From positions 1 to 6,114 of the forward strand of contig JAITMT010000499.1 of NCBI GenBank assembly GCA_031277235.1: a stretch of DNA of 6,114 bases. Direction: 5' to 3'. The notes under the pieces are model-generated. The model made no database searches. It was given only the letters and a program-made list of their open reading frames with translations, and was not told where the DNA came from. Source of the stretch: Tannerella sp. (GTDB taxonomy: Bacteria; Bacteroidota; Bacteroidia; Bacteroidales; Tannerellaceae). Positions 1-5,552 of the stretch are shown one piece after another (positions within the stretch are counted from its first letter, which is position 1; every line of letters begins with the position of its first letter). A program made the translations under genes and the position numbers.

Positions 1-659
1 ACCATGATGATGTTATGACCGCCTGCGGCGGCAATTTCCAGCGCTCTTTTCACATTTTCCTGCCCCCGCACTTCCGAAAAATCAATGTCGAAATGCTGCT
101 GCGACGAGAAAAAAGTCTCTATCGAATCAATATGAACGGGTTCAATACCCCCCTTGCCGTTGAAAAATTCGACTACTTCCTTGATATTCCGCGCGCCCCG
201 CACTTCCAAACCTTCCACGACAGCCGCTTCGTAACAGTTCTGTTCGGGAAGGACAATGCCCTTGAAACCTTCTTCCTTGGCTTTGATGGCTATCGGAAGC
301 GCCCCCTTGATGGGTTGCAGGCTACCGTCGAGCGACAGTTCGCCCATCATCATGTATTGCGACAGTTTCGCGTCTCCAATCACTTCCGCCCCGGCGAGAA
401 TGCCCACGGCAAGCGGCAAATCATACGCAGAACCTTCCTTGCGAATGTCGGCGGGCGCCATATTGACCACGATTCTGTTGCGCGGAAACTGATAGCCGCT
501 CATTTGCAGGGCTGACACGATTCGCTCGTGGCTTTCCTTCACGGCGTTGTCGGGAAGTCCTACCAAAAAAAAGTGAATTCCCTTACTGCAACTGACTTCT
601 ATGGTGATTACTGTGGCTGTTATGCCGTGAACAGCAGCCGCATACGTTTTTACTAACAT
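1..659 (-). CDS. yifB: YifB/ComM family Mg-chelatase-like AAA+ ATPase, N-terminal part (cut by window edge)
   Basis: The reverse strand encodes 219 codons from ATG at 659-657 and is still open at position 1. Residues about 20-165 match the ChlI-type N-terminal domain of YifB/ComM proteins (a Lon-protease-like/S5 fold). Landmarks are VGLPDNAVKESHERI at 33-47, MAPADIRKEGSAYDLPLAVG near 67-86, GELSLDG at 106-112 and LPEQNCYEAA at 137-146. Residues 190-219 (FDIDFSEVRGQENVKRALEI onward, then GGHNIIM) open the Mg_chelatase AAA+ domain; the Walker A loop should lie just outside the window. In the family, ComM is a hexameric helicase that promotes branch migration during natural transformation; in Bacteroidota the role is mostly inferred. 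The start lies 6 bp after the stop of the lipoprotein gene, so the two are probably co-transcribed. No clear Shine-Dalgarno is present, as is usual in this phylum. Family identification is firm; the competence role is not shown here. Confidence 0.95.
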   Translation of the reverse strand, partial: MLVKTYAAAVHGITATVITIEVSCSKGIHFFLVGLPDNAVKESHERIVSALQMSGYQFPRNRIVVNMAPADIRKEGSAYDLPLAVGILAGAEVIGDAKLSQYMMMGELSLDGSLQPIKGALPIAIKAKEEGFKGIVLPEQNCYEAAVVEGLEVRGARNIKEVVEFFNGKGGIEPVHIDSIETFFSSQQHFDIDFSEVRGQENVKRALEIAAAGGHNIIM

Positions 660-665
660 AACTTT

Positions 666-1754
666 TCACTTAAATATCTCATCAACAGCCTGTTTCAGTT
701 CGGCGCCGTTGGTTGTTCTCAGTTTTATGACGCCTTCCTTATCCATCAAAAGACAGTTGGGCAATGAATTAACATTGTAAGTATCAAAGAGTTCGATAGA
801 CTGGCTTGCCGAATCAATCACCAGATTCCATTGAATCGAATCGCCTTTCAACAGTTCAAACACATCTTCGGAACTGTCGTCGAGGCTTATCATCATGATT
901 TCCAGCGAATCTTTGGAATATTCGGACGAAATCTGGTCTAACATCAGTATCTCGGTCTGACACAAATCGCACCATAAGGCAGTGAAAGCCAGTATGTAAT
1001 GCTTGTTGAGAAATGAATCGGGCGTAAAAGTTTCGCCGTAAATATTCTTAACGTTAAATGCCGGAGCCTTCGCGCCTACCATGCTCATTTTGGCTTTGTC
1101 TATCTGATTTTTAAGGTCTTTAACTATATAGAAATCAGCAAGTTCAGGTGAAAGAATGTTGAGCAGTTCTTCGGTGGGCGCGATATTTTCGGGGTCGGAA
1201 AAATATTCGGAAATGAGTATCGCCGACGCTTTTTCCTTGGGATTTTTGGCGATGAAATCTTGCGTGATACGGCGCAATTCGAGGTTGTCGTTTGCCGACA
1301 GTTCTTTTTCCAGCAAGGATGCGACTTTGTTTTTGTATTCGTTGAGTTTATCGTTGATTCTGCCGCCTTTTACCCGTATCAGTTTGGGAGATTGCGCATC
1401 GCCCTTGATTTGCACCGTTTTACCGGCTTCGGGATAAAAAGTGAACCATTTTTCTTTTCCGTCAAAAAAAATCGTTGCAGATTGGAGGTCTTCGATTTCC
1501 TCGTGAATGTTCTTGAATTGCCCTTTGCTGTCGGCTTGGATAGTGTCAAAGACGCTTTCTCGCGGCGATTCGTAGGCGATATACAAAACGGAATCGGACA
1601 AGTTGCTCAATTCGCCCTCCACTTTGTATAAATTATTGTTGCCGCAAGACGACAATAAAAGTACGACACTGATTATGTTAAAAATAAACGGTCTCAAATA
1701 ACTTTTTTTAATACATTTGGGGGTAAAGGTACGGACTTTTTTTAATATTTGCAT
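666..1754 (-). CDS. Thioredoxin-fold lipoprotein with N-terminal DUF4369-like domain (TlpA/ResA-like)
   Basis: A 362-residue protein. A hydrophobic stretch at 24-36 ends in a lipobox, LSSC with Cys37 as the lipidation site, so it is probably an envelope lipoprotein. Residues about 43-130 (starting YKVEGELSNLSDSVLYIAYE) look like the DUF4369 domain common in Bacteroidota. Residues about 224-362 form an AhpC/TSA-TlpA thioredoxin domain: GAKAPAF at 227-233, active site WCDLC at 261-265, and the cis-proline in SLPN (Pro332). The family reduces or exchanges disulfides in periplasmic proteins; the partner here is unknown. The active site lacks the proline of the usual WCxPC. The gene leads an apparent operon with yifB, 6 bp downstream. 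The start is uncertain. ATG at 1754 gives an unusually long, basic n-region. A promoter-like TACCTTTA lies inside that extension, and an in-frame TTG at 1697-1695 would give a compact signal peptide starting at residue 20. Coordinates follow the ATG. Confidence 0.9.
   Translation of the reverse strand: MQILKKVRTFTPKCIKKSYLRPFIFNIISVVLLLSSCGNNNLYKVEGELSNLSDSVLYIAYESPRESVFDTIQADSKGQFKNIHEEIEDLQSATIFFDGKEKWFTFYPEAGKTVQIKGDAQSPKLIRVKGGRINDKLNEYKNKVASLLEKELSANDNLELRRITQDFIAKNPKEKASAILISEYFSDPENIAPTEELLNILSPELADFYIVKDLKNQIDKAKMSMVGAKAPAFNVKNIYGETFTPDSFLNKHYILAFTALWCDLCQTEILMLDQISSEYSKDSLEIMMISLDDSSEDVFELLKGDSIQWNLVIDSASQSIELFDTYNVNSLPNCLLMDKEGVIKLRTTNGAELKQAVDEIFK
1724..1731 (-). promoter_or_regulatory. 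Possible -7 element (TACCTTTA) for the lipoprotein-yifB operon
   Basis: On the minus strand TACCTTTA differs by one base from the Bacteroidota -7 consensus TAnnTTTG and resembles the galE element TACCTTTG. It falls inside the first codons of the ATG-started reading frame. If it is used, translation must begin downstream, for example at the TTG at 1697-1695. No convincing -33 TTTG is seen at the expected distance. Weak support. Confidence 0.35.
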
Positions 1755-1909
1755 AAAAATGTAAAAAAAAATTAAAAAAATGTATTTGGGCGTGAAAAAT
1801 AAGGTTATTTGAGCAGTTAAAACATCATGGTGGATCTTCTTGTAATATTTTGATAATCAGTAGTATTTGTATGATCTTTTTACAATTTTCATAATTTCTC
1901 TTTTTTACC

Positions 1910-1972
1910 ATTCTCTTACAGGGCAACCGCATCAAAATATTATGTTTTGGTGCGGTTACCCTGATTCTCTTA
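1910..1972. repeat. Flanking 9-bp direct repeats ATTCTCTTA (1910-1918 and 1964-1972)
   Basis: The two copies of ATTCTCTTA are identical and abut the palindrome at 1919-1963 without a gap on either side. Removing the palindrome and one copy leaves a simple continuous AT-rich sequence, as expected of an empty insertion site. Confidence 0.75.
1919..1963. mobile_element. 45-bp palindromic miniature element bounded by 9-bp direct repeats
   Basis: Two 19-base arms (1919-1937, starting CAGGGCAACCGC, and 1945-1963, ending GCGGTTACCCTG) enclose a 7-base loop, TATTATG. Seventeen pairs are Watson-Crick; on either strand's transcript one of the other two is a G-U wobble and one a C/A mismatch. The palindrome stops exactly where perfect 9-bp direct repeats begin on both sides, which is the layout of a transposed element with its target-site duplication. 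It has no coding capacity, so any movement would need a transposase supplied elsewhere. The CAGGG ends together with a 9-bp duplication recall ISAs1-family ends as I remember them; that link is inference. A terminator role is unlikely because both neighbouring genes point away from it. Confidence 0.7.
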
Positions 1973-2004
1973 AAAAAACCAGACTCATTTTGTCAAAAAA
2001 TTCG

Positions 2005-2012
2005 TACCTTTG
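2005..2012 (+). promoter_or_regulatory. galE -7 promoter element TACCTTTG
   Basis: An exact match to the Bacteroidota primary sigma factor -7 consensus TAnnTTTG. It predicts transcription starting near 2018 and a leader of about 20 nt before the ATG at 2037. No good -33 TTTG is seen at the usual distance; the nearest TTG (1990-1992) is too close. The element also rules out a longer in-frame TTG start at 2010, which lies inside it. Confidence 0.6.
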
Positions 2013-2036
2013 CGCACCAAAAAAACGAATAAAACG

Positions 2037-3065
2037 ATGAAAGGTAAAATTTTAGTTACGGGAGGAACGGGATATATCGGTTCACATACGACGGTTGAAC
2101 TGCAAAATTCAGGTTATGAAGTAGTTATCATTGACAATCTCTCCAATTCAAACGAAAACGTATTGGACGGAATCGTCAGAATCACAGGCAAAAAACCTGT
2201 TTTCTATCAAATGGATTGCAACGATAAAAACGCTTTGGAACGAGTATTGTCGGAACATCTCGATATTCAGGGAATTATCCACTTTGCCGCCAGCAAGGCA
2301 GTCGGCGAATCGGTGCAGCAACCGCTTAAATATTACCGCAATAACATTGTCTCGCTCATCAATCTCCTGGAACTGACGACGGTTTACCATATCCGGGCAT
2401 TCGTGTTTTCATCGTCCTGCACCGTTTACGGACAGCCTGATATTCTGCCTGTTACCGAAAACGCCCCCATCAAACCCGCGATGTCGCCCTACGGCAACAC
2501 CAAGCAAATCAACGAAGAAATCATTCGCGACACGATTTACGCCGGCGCCCCGTTCAGCAGTATCGTTTTGCGCTATTTCAACCCGATTGGCGCACATCCG
2601 ACCGCCGAAATCGGCGAACTGCCGATCGGTATTCCGCAGAATCTGACGCCTTTCCTCACCCAGACCGCCGCAGGAATCAGGGAGGAATTGAGCGTTTTCG
2701 GCGACGATTACGACACGCCCGACGGCTCGTGCATCCGCGATTACATCAACGTTGTGGATTTGGCAAAGGCGCACGTCATTGCGATAGACCGCATTTTGAA
2801 CCGTGAGACGGCTGCAAACCTTGAAATATTCAACCTTGGAACAGGGCGGGGCGTTTCCGTCCTTGAATTGATCAATACTTTCGAGCAGGCGACCGGCGTG
2901 AAAGCGCCGTACAAAATCGTGAATCGCCGCGAAGGAGACATCGAAAAAGTTTGGGCTGACCCGACCCGCGCCAACAAAATTCTCGGCTGGCGAGCCGTCG
3001 AAACGCTCGAAGACACCCTCCGCTCCGCCTGGAAATGGCAGCAAAAATTATCGTCGGATAAATGA
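2037..3065 (+). CDS. galE: UDP-glucose 4-epimerase
   Basis: A 342-residue short-chain dehydrogenase/reductase of normal GalE length. It interconverts UDP-glucose and UDP-galactose in the cytoplasm using tightly bound NAD, feeding galactose use (Leloir pathway) and envelope polysaccharide synthesis. The nucleotide-binding TGGTGYIGSH lies at 8-17, the catalytic-region serines in FSSSCTVYG (Ser125-127), the YxxxK pair at Tyr152 and Lys156 (YGNTKQINEE), RYFNPIGAHP from 179, and the C-terminal RREGDIEKVWADP substrate-binding stretch near 297-309. The ATG at 2037 was chosen because it precedes the glycine-rich loop by a normal interval, and the longer in-frame TTG at 2010 sits in the -7 promoter element. 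Its last 18 bp overlap the 3' end of the convergent membrane-protein gene. No galK or galT is next to it, so a housekeeping nucleotide-sugar role fits better than an inducible gal operon. Confidence 0.97.
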   Translation: MKGKILVTGGTGYIGSHTTVELQNSGYEVVIIDNLSNSNENVLDGIVRITGKKPVFYQMDCNDKNALERVLSEHLDIQGIIHFAASKAVGESVQQPLKYYRNNIVSLINLLELTTVYHIRAFVFSSSCTVYGQPDILPVTENAPIKPAMSPYGNTKQINEEIIRDTIYAGAPFSSIVLRYFNPIGAHPTAEIGELPIGIPQNLTPFLTQTAAGIREELSVFGDDYDTPDGSCIRDYINVVDLAKAHVIAIDRILNRETAANLEIFNLGTGRGVSVLELINTFEQATGVKAPYKIVNRREGDIEKVWADPTRANKILGWRAVETLEDTLRSAWKWQQKLSSDK

Positions 3066-3353
3066 CGTATAAAGTATTAAAAGCGCTGCTATCAAGAGGA
3101 ATACGACCCAGCCCGTGTGGTCGCGGAACATGAAATAAGACGAAACAATGATGAGCACGGAAGCGATAATATTGATCCGGTGCAGTCTGCGTCCTCGCAA
3201 ATCCAGTCCCTGATAGGGCGACGTCATAAAAGACAACGCCACACCCGCCGCACCGAAAGCATAAAAATAAGGCGCATAATACCAGCGTGTTAAATATGTT
3301 ATTGCCCCTATGAGCAACAAACTTCCGGCTAAAATAAAAAAGTAATTTCGCAT
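3048..3353 (-). CDS. Small four-helix integral membrane protein of unknown function
   Basis: A 101-residue protein that I cannot assign to a named function. Hydrophobic segments at about 4-21, 26-44, 59-76 and 81-98 predict four transmembrane helices. A basic loop between helices 2 and 3 (DLRGRRLHR, 51-59) probably faces the cytoplasm, and the C-terminus is also basic (FIRR). The ATG at 3353-3351 is preferred. A longer in-frame ATG at 3404 would add 17 residues, but they are read from the tandem 8-bp repeat and do not look like protein. It follows the FtsB/DivIC-like gene by 86 bp with no promoter motif seen between, so it is probably read from the same transcript. The 3' end overlaps galE tail-to-tail by 18 bp. 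The frame is well supported by its consistent membrane-protein character; any link to cell division rests on neighbourhood only. Confidence 0.8.
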   Translation of the reverse strand: MRNYFFILAGSLLLIGAITYLTRWYYAPYFYAFGAAGVALSFMTSPYQGLDLRGRRLHRINIIASVLIIVSSYFMFRDHTGWVVFLLIAALLILYTSFIRR

Positions 3354-3366
3354 AAACTTCAATTTA

Positions 3367-3398
3367 ATTTGAGGATTTGAAGATTTGAAAATTTGAAG
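3367..3398. repeat. Tandem 8-bp repeat (ATTTGARR x4)
   Basis: Four consecutive 8-bp units: ATTTGAGG, ATTTGAAG, ATTTGAAA, ATTTGAAG. They lie between the septum-protein gene and the membrane-protein gene. Similar degenerate TTTGAA-rich runs occur between genes in Bacteroidales, which is general knowledge and not tested here. The repeat supports starting the membrane protein at 3353. Confidence 0.75.
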
Positions 3399-3409
3399 AT
3401 TCAATCTAA

Positions 3410-3436
3410 ACTCTACACTCTAAAAACTGCACTCTA
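3410..3436. repeat. Three short ACTCTA direct repeats
   Basis: ACTCTA occurs at 3410-3415, 3417-3422 and 3431-3436, next to the 8-bp tandem repeat and just after the stop codon of the septum-protein gene on the minus strand. It appears to be low-complexity spacer DNA; no function is evident. Confidence 0.5.
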
Positions 3437-3439
3437 TTA

Positions 3440-3745
3440 TCATTCTTCATCAACGATAAACAGGTCTTCATCAGGCTTTTTCATCAGATATTCCTCGCGG
3501 GCAAACTGTTCGAGACCTGTTTTGTCGGTTTGCAATTCTTCGATTTTCCGCTGATTCTGCTCGATTTCTTTCCGGTAGCGTTCGATTTCATTCTCGAGCG
3601 AACGGATTTTTTCGTCGTATTTGTAACGGTTATAGATATTGCTGTCACCCGTTAAAAAGGTGAATACAAGGAAGATAACCGTAACCAACCAATACTTGTT
3701 GAGTCCCGCAATGTATTTCTTATAAAAATCAACCAATTTCGACAT
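3440..3745 (-). CDS. FtsB/DivIC-type septum formation initiator protein
   Basis: A 101-residue bitopic protein with the FtsB/DivIC layout: a short basic cytoplasmic N-terminus, one membrane helix at about 18-33 (YWLVTVIFLVFTFL), a charged coiled coil at about 43-78 (rich in E, K and R with heptad-like spacing), then the family's C-terminal signature FAREEYLMKKPDEDLFIV at 81-98. In other bacteria FtsB/DivIC pairs with FtsL and FtsQ/DivIB in the divisome and helps activate septal wall synthesis. FtsB and DivIC are orthologous types that cannot be told apart here, so no symbol is given. The ATG at 3745 follows the -7 element at 3770-3763 by 17 nt. It is divergent from dnaX, with a shared 63-bp regulatory gap, and is probably co-transcribed with the downstream membrane-protein gene. 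Confidence 0.9.
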   Translation of the reverse strand: MSKLVDFYKKYIAGLNKYWLVTVIFLVFTFLTGDSNIYNRYKYDEKIRSLENEIERYRKEIEQNQRKIEELQTDKTGLEQFAREEYLMKKPDEDLFIVDEE

Positions 3746-3762
3746 ATTCCAAAGAATTTATG

Positions 3763-3770
3763 CAAAAGTA
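3763..3770 (-). promoter_or_regulatory. -7 promoter element TACTTTTG for the septum-protein gene
   Basis: Read on the minus strand, TACTTTTG matches TAnnTTTG exactly. It would start RNA near 3756, leaving a leader of about ten nucleotides before the ATG at 3745. No clear -33 element is present. It lies 13 bp from the oppositely directed dnaX element. Confidence 0.6.
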
Positions 3771-3783
3771 TAAATAATTTTTG

Positions 3784-3791
3784 TATTTTTG
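3784..3791 (+). promoter_or_regulatory. -7 promoter element TATTTTTG for dnaX
   Basis: An exact match to TAnnTTTG on the plus strand. It predicts RNA starting near 3797 and a leader of about 12 nt before the ATG at 3809. The in-frame GTG at 3791 begins at the last base of this element, so it is unlikely to be the real start codon. Confidence 0.6.
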
Positions 3792-3808
3792 TGCGCAAGT
3801 TTAAAAAA

Positions 3809-5506
3809 ATGGAAGATTATATTGTATCGGCACGAAAATACCGACCTTCGACTTTCAAGAGCGTCGTGGGTCAGAAGTCGCTGGTTACCACGCTGAAGAA
3901 CTCGATTCTCGGCAACAAACTGGCGCATGCATACTTGTTTTGCGGTCCGCGCGGAGTGGGAAAAACTTCGTGCGCCCGGATTTTTGCGAAAACGATTAAC
4001 TGTCAGCACTTAACGGTTGATGGCGAGGCTTGTAACGAATGTGAATCCTGCCGTTCCATCAACGAACAGCGCTCGCTCAACCTGCACGAATTGGACGCCG
4101 CCTCCAACAACTCGGTGGACGACATTCGCTCCCTCACCGATCAGGTGCGTTTTCCGCCGCAAATCGGTAAGTATAAGGTATATATCATTGACGAGGTGCA
4201 CATGCTCAGTTCCGCCGCATTCAATGCTTTTCTGAAAACGCTGGAGGAACCGCCCCATCATGCCATTTTTATCCTGGCAACCACTGAAAAACAGAAAGTT
4301 ATACCAACTATTCTGTCACGATGCCAGATTTATGATTTTTCGAGAATCACGATTGAAGACATTGTAGAACATCTACAATATGTTGCTACACAGGAACATA
4401 TACAGGCAGAAGCGGAAGCGTTGAACGTGATTGCCCAAAAGGCGGACGGCGGGATGCGGGACGCACTGTCAATTTTTGACCAGATTGTGAGTTTTACGGG
4501 CGGAAATATCACGTACAAGTCTGTAATTGACAATCTTAACGTCTTGGATTACGAGTATTATTTTCGCTTTACGGAAGAAATTTTGAAAGGCAATGTAAAA
4601 GATTGTCTGCTGATACTCAATGAAATACTCGAAAAAGGATTCGACGGACAGAATATTATTTCCGGATTAGCGACACACTTCCGTAATCTGCTGGTTTGCA
4701 GGGATGAACAGACTATTGTTCTGTTTGAAGTCGGCGCCTCCATCCGCGAAAGATACAGGGATATCGCCAAAAAGTGCAGTGAAAAATTACTGTATAAAGC
4801 CATCGAACTGGCAAACCGCTGCGATTATGAATATCGCAACAGCCAAAACAAGAGGCTGTTACTTGAATTGACTCTAATTCAAATTTGCCAACTGAGCGAC
4901 CCTGCTTCTTCGGAGGACGAAAAAAAAAAACCGCTGATTAAACCGCTGACCGAGCAAAAAACGCCTCCCAATCAAACGCCAACAAGCGTATCAACTGTTC
5001 AGCAACCTGCTCAAGTCTCTCAAAACAAGCCTGTTGCGAATACGCCGGAAAAATCGTACTCGCGTTCTACTTCGTTGAAAGGATTGTTGAAATCGGACGA
5101 AGAAAAAAAGGAGTTTTCTGCTGTCCAGACTCATGATCTCGATTCGGAATTTTCACAGGAAGATTTGCAAAAATACTGGATTGAGTATGCCAATACGCTG
5201 GGTATTAGCAAAATACATTTCAAAAATACTTTGCTTAACTGCAAACCGCAATTGAAAAAAGACGCCGTCTTTGAAGTGGGTGTTCACAATCCCACCCAGC
5301 AGGAGGAAATTTCCGAAAACACCTCAGTCATTATCAGTTACCTCATTTCCAAACTGAATAACAGCCATTTGAAAATGACAATCCGCATTCTGGAAAAAGA
5401 CGAAAAGGAGATGATCTATACCTCCACCGAAAAATTCAACTATCTGATAAACAAGAATCCCAGCCTTGAAAAATTGATTGAGACGTTTAATTTGACGATG
5501 GAATAG
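3809..5506 (+). CDS. dnaX: DNA polymerase III subunit tau/gamma (clamp loader ATPase)
   Basis: A 565-residue clamp-loader subunit that uses ATP to open the beta clamp and load it at primed sites; tau also links polymerase and helicase. In order: Walker A GPRGVGKT at 46-53; a zinc module with Cys65, Cys75, Cys78 and Cys81 in the family spacing; Walker B with DEVH at 128-131; sensor 1 ATTE at 157-160; the SRC arginine-finger motif at 170-172; sensor 2 GGMRDAL at 214-220; then the helical collar domain to about residue 365. A proline/glutamine/threonine-rich linker (about 372-440) leads to a shorter C-terminal domain (about 448-565). The ATG at 3809 gives the usual start (MEDYIVSARKYRP). The linker begins with an A11 run able to slip to a truncated gamma form. 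The gene is divergent from the septum gene; in Bacteroidales this pairing may be conserved, but I cannot check. Confidence 0.98.
   Translation: MEDYIVSARKYRPSTFKSVVGQKSLVTTLKNSILGNKLAHAYLFCGPRGVGKTSCARIFAKTINCQHLTVDGEACNECESCRSINEQRSLNLHELDAASNNSVDDIRSLTDQVRFPPQIGKYKVYIIDEVHMLSSAAFNAFLKTLEEPPHHAIFILATTEKQKVIPTILSRCQIYDFSRITIEDIVEHLQYVATQEHIQAEAEALNVIAQKADGGMRDALSIFDQIVSFTGGNITYKSVIDNLNVLDYEYYFRFTEEILKGNVKDCLLILNEILEKGFDGQNIISGLATHFRNLLVCRDEQTIVLFEVGASIRERYRDIAKKCSEKLLYKAIELANRCDYEYRNSQNKRLLLELTLIQICQLSDPASSEDEKKKPLIKPLTEQKTPPNQTPTSVSTVQQPAQVSQNKPVANTPEKSYSRSTSLKGLLKSDEEKKEFSAVQTHDLDSEFSQEDLQKYWIEYANTLGISKIHFKNTLLNCKPQLKKDAVFEVGVHNPTQQEEISENTSVIISYLISKLNNSHLKMTIRILEKDEKEMIYTSTEKFNYLINKNPSLEKLIETFNLTME
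4920..4930 (+). other. A11 homopolymer: candidate programmed slippage site in dnaX
   Basis: Eleven consecutive A span codons 371-374 of dnaX (GAA AAA AAA AAA), right at the junction between the clamp-loader core and the linker. A -1 shift or one extra A reaches TAA at 4939-4941 (377 residues, ending KKKTAD). A +1 shift or one lost A reaches TGA at 4935-4937 (375 residues). Both outputs keep the whole ATPase core and lose the tau-specific tail, which is the shape of a gamma subunit. A Shine-Dalgarno-like GGAGG at 4912-4916 precedes the run. No clear downstream stimulatory hairpin is seen. Confidence 0.6.
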
Positions 5507-5516
5507 CGATCTATTC
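5501..5516 (+). other. Small hairpin over the dnaX stop codon
   Basis: GAATAG (5501-5506) pairs with CTATTC (5511-5516) around a CGAT loop and includes the dnaX TAG stop. The six-base stem is weak and no T-run follows, so intrinsic termination here is doubtful. Confidence 0.3.
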
Positions 5517-5531
5517 GCCATTGCGGGAATT

Positions 5532-5552
5532 GGGTAACCGAAAGGATTGCCC
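5532..5552 (+). terminator. GAAA-tetraloop hairpin downstream of dnaX (weak terminator or dispersed palindrome)
   Basis: GGGTAACC (5532-5539) pairs with GG-A-TTGCCC (5544-5552) around a GAAA tetraloop: eight pairs, one of them a wobble, with a single bulged A. It lies 26 bp after the dnaX stop. Only a loose T-rich stretch follows (TATATTTT), so it may end or stabilise the dnaX transcript instead of acting as a strong terminator. Its arm shares GGGTAACCG with the 45-bp palindrome upstream of galE, so it may be a repeat-family member. Confidence 0.4.

Noticed and set aside
15..515. A 166-codon open frame on the plus strand at the left edge
   Set aside because: The opposite strand encodes the conserved YifB N-terminal domain without interruption; the plus-strand translation resembles nothing I know.
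1919..1963. The palindrome upstream of galE as a Rho-independent terminator
   Set aside because: No gene ends near it, both flanking genes start facing away from it, and neither side has an adjoining T-run; the exact 9-bp flanking repeats fit an insertion better.
2000..2030. ATTCGT / ACGAAT inverted repeat flanking the galE -7 element as an operator
   Set aside because: Only six bases per arm in AT-rich DNA, with no extension of the symmetry; chance is a sufficient explanation.
2409..3044. A 211-codon open frame on the minus strand opposite galE
   Set aside because: It lies wholly inside galE, whose family motifs are unmistakable, and its translation shows no recognisable domain; it is a shadow of the GC-rich part of galE.
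3354..3404. A 17-residue N-terminal extension of the membrane protein (ATG at 3404)
   Set aside because: Those residues come from the tandem ATTTGARR repeat; the ATG at 3353 begins directly before the first membrane helix.
4929..4949. A downstream hairpin to stimulate frameshifting in dnaX
   Set aside because: The two AACCGCTGA copies after the A-run (4929-4937 and 4941-4949) are direct repeats, not inverted, so they cannot form a stem.
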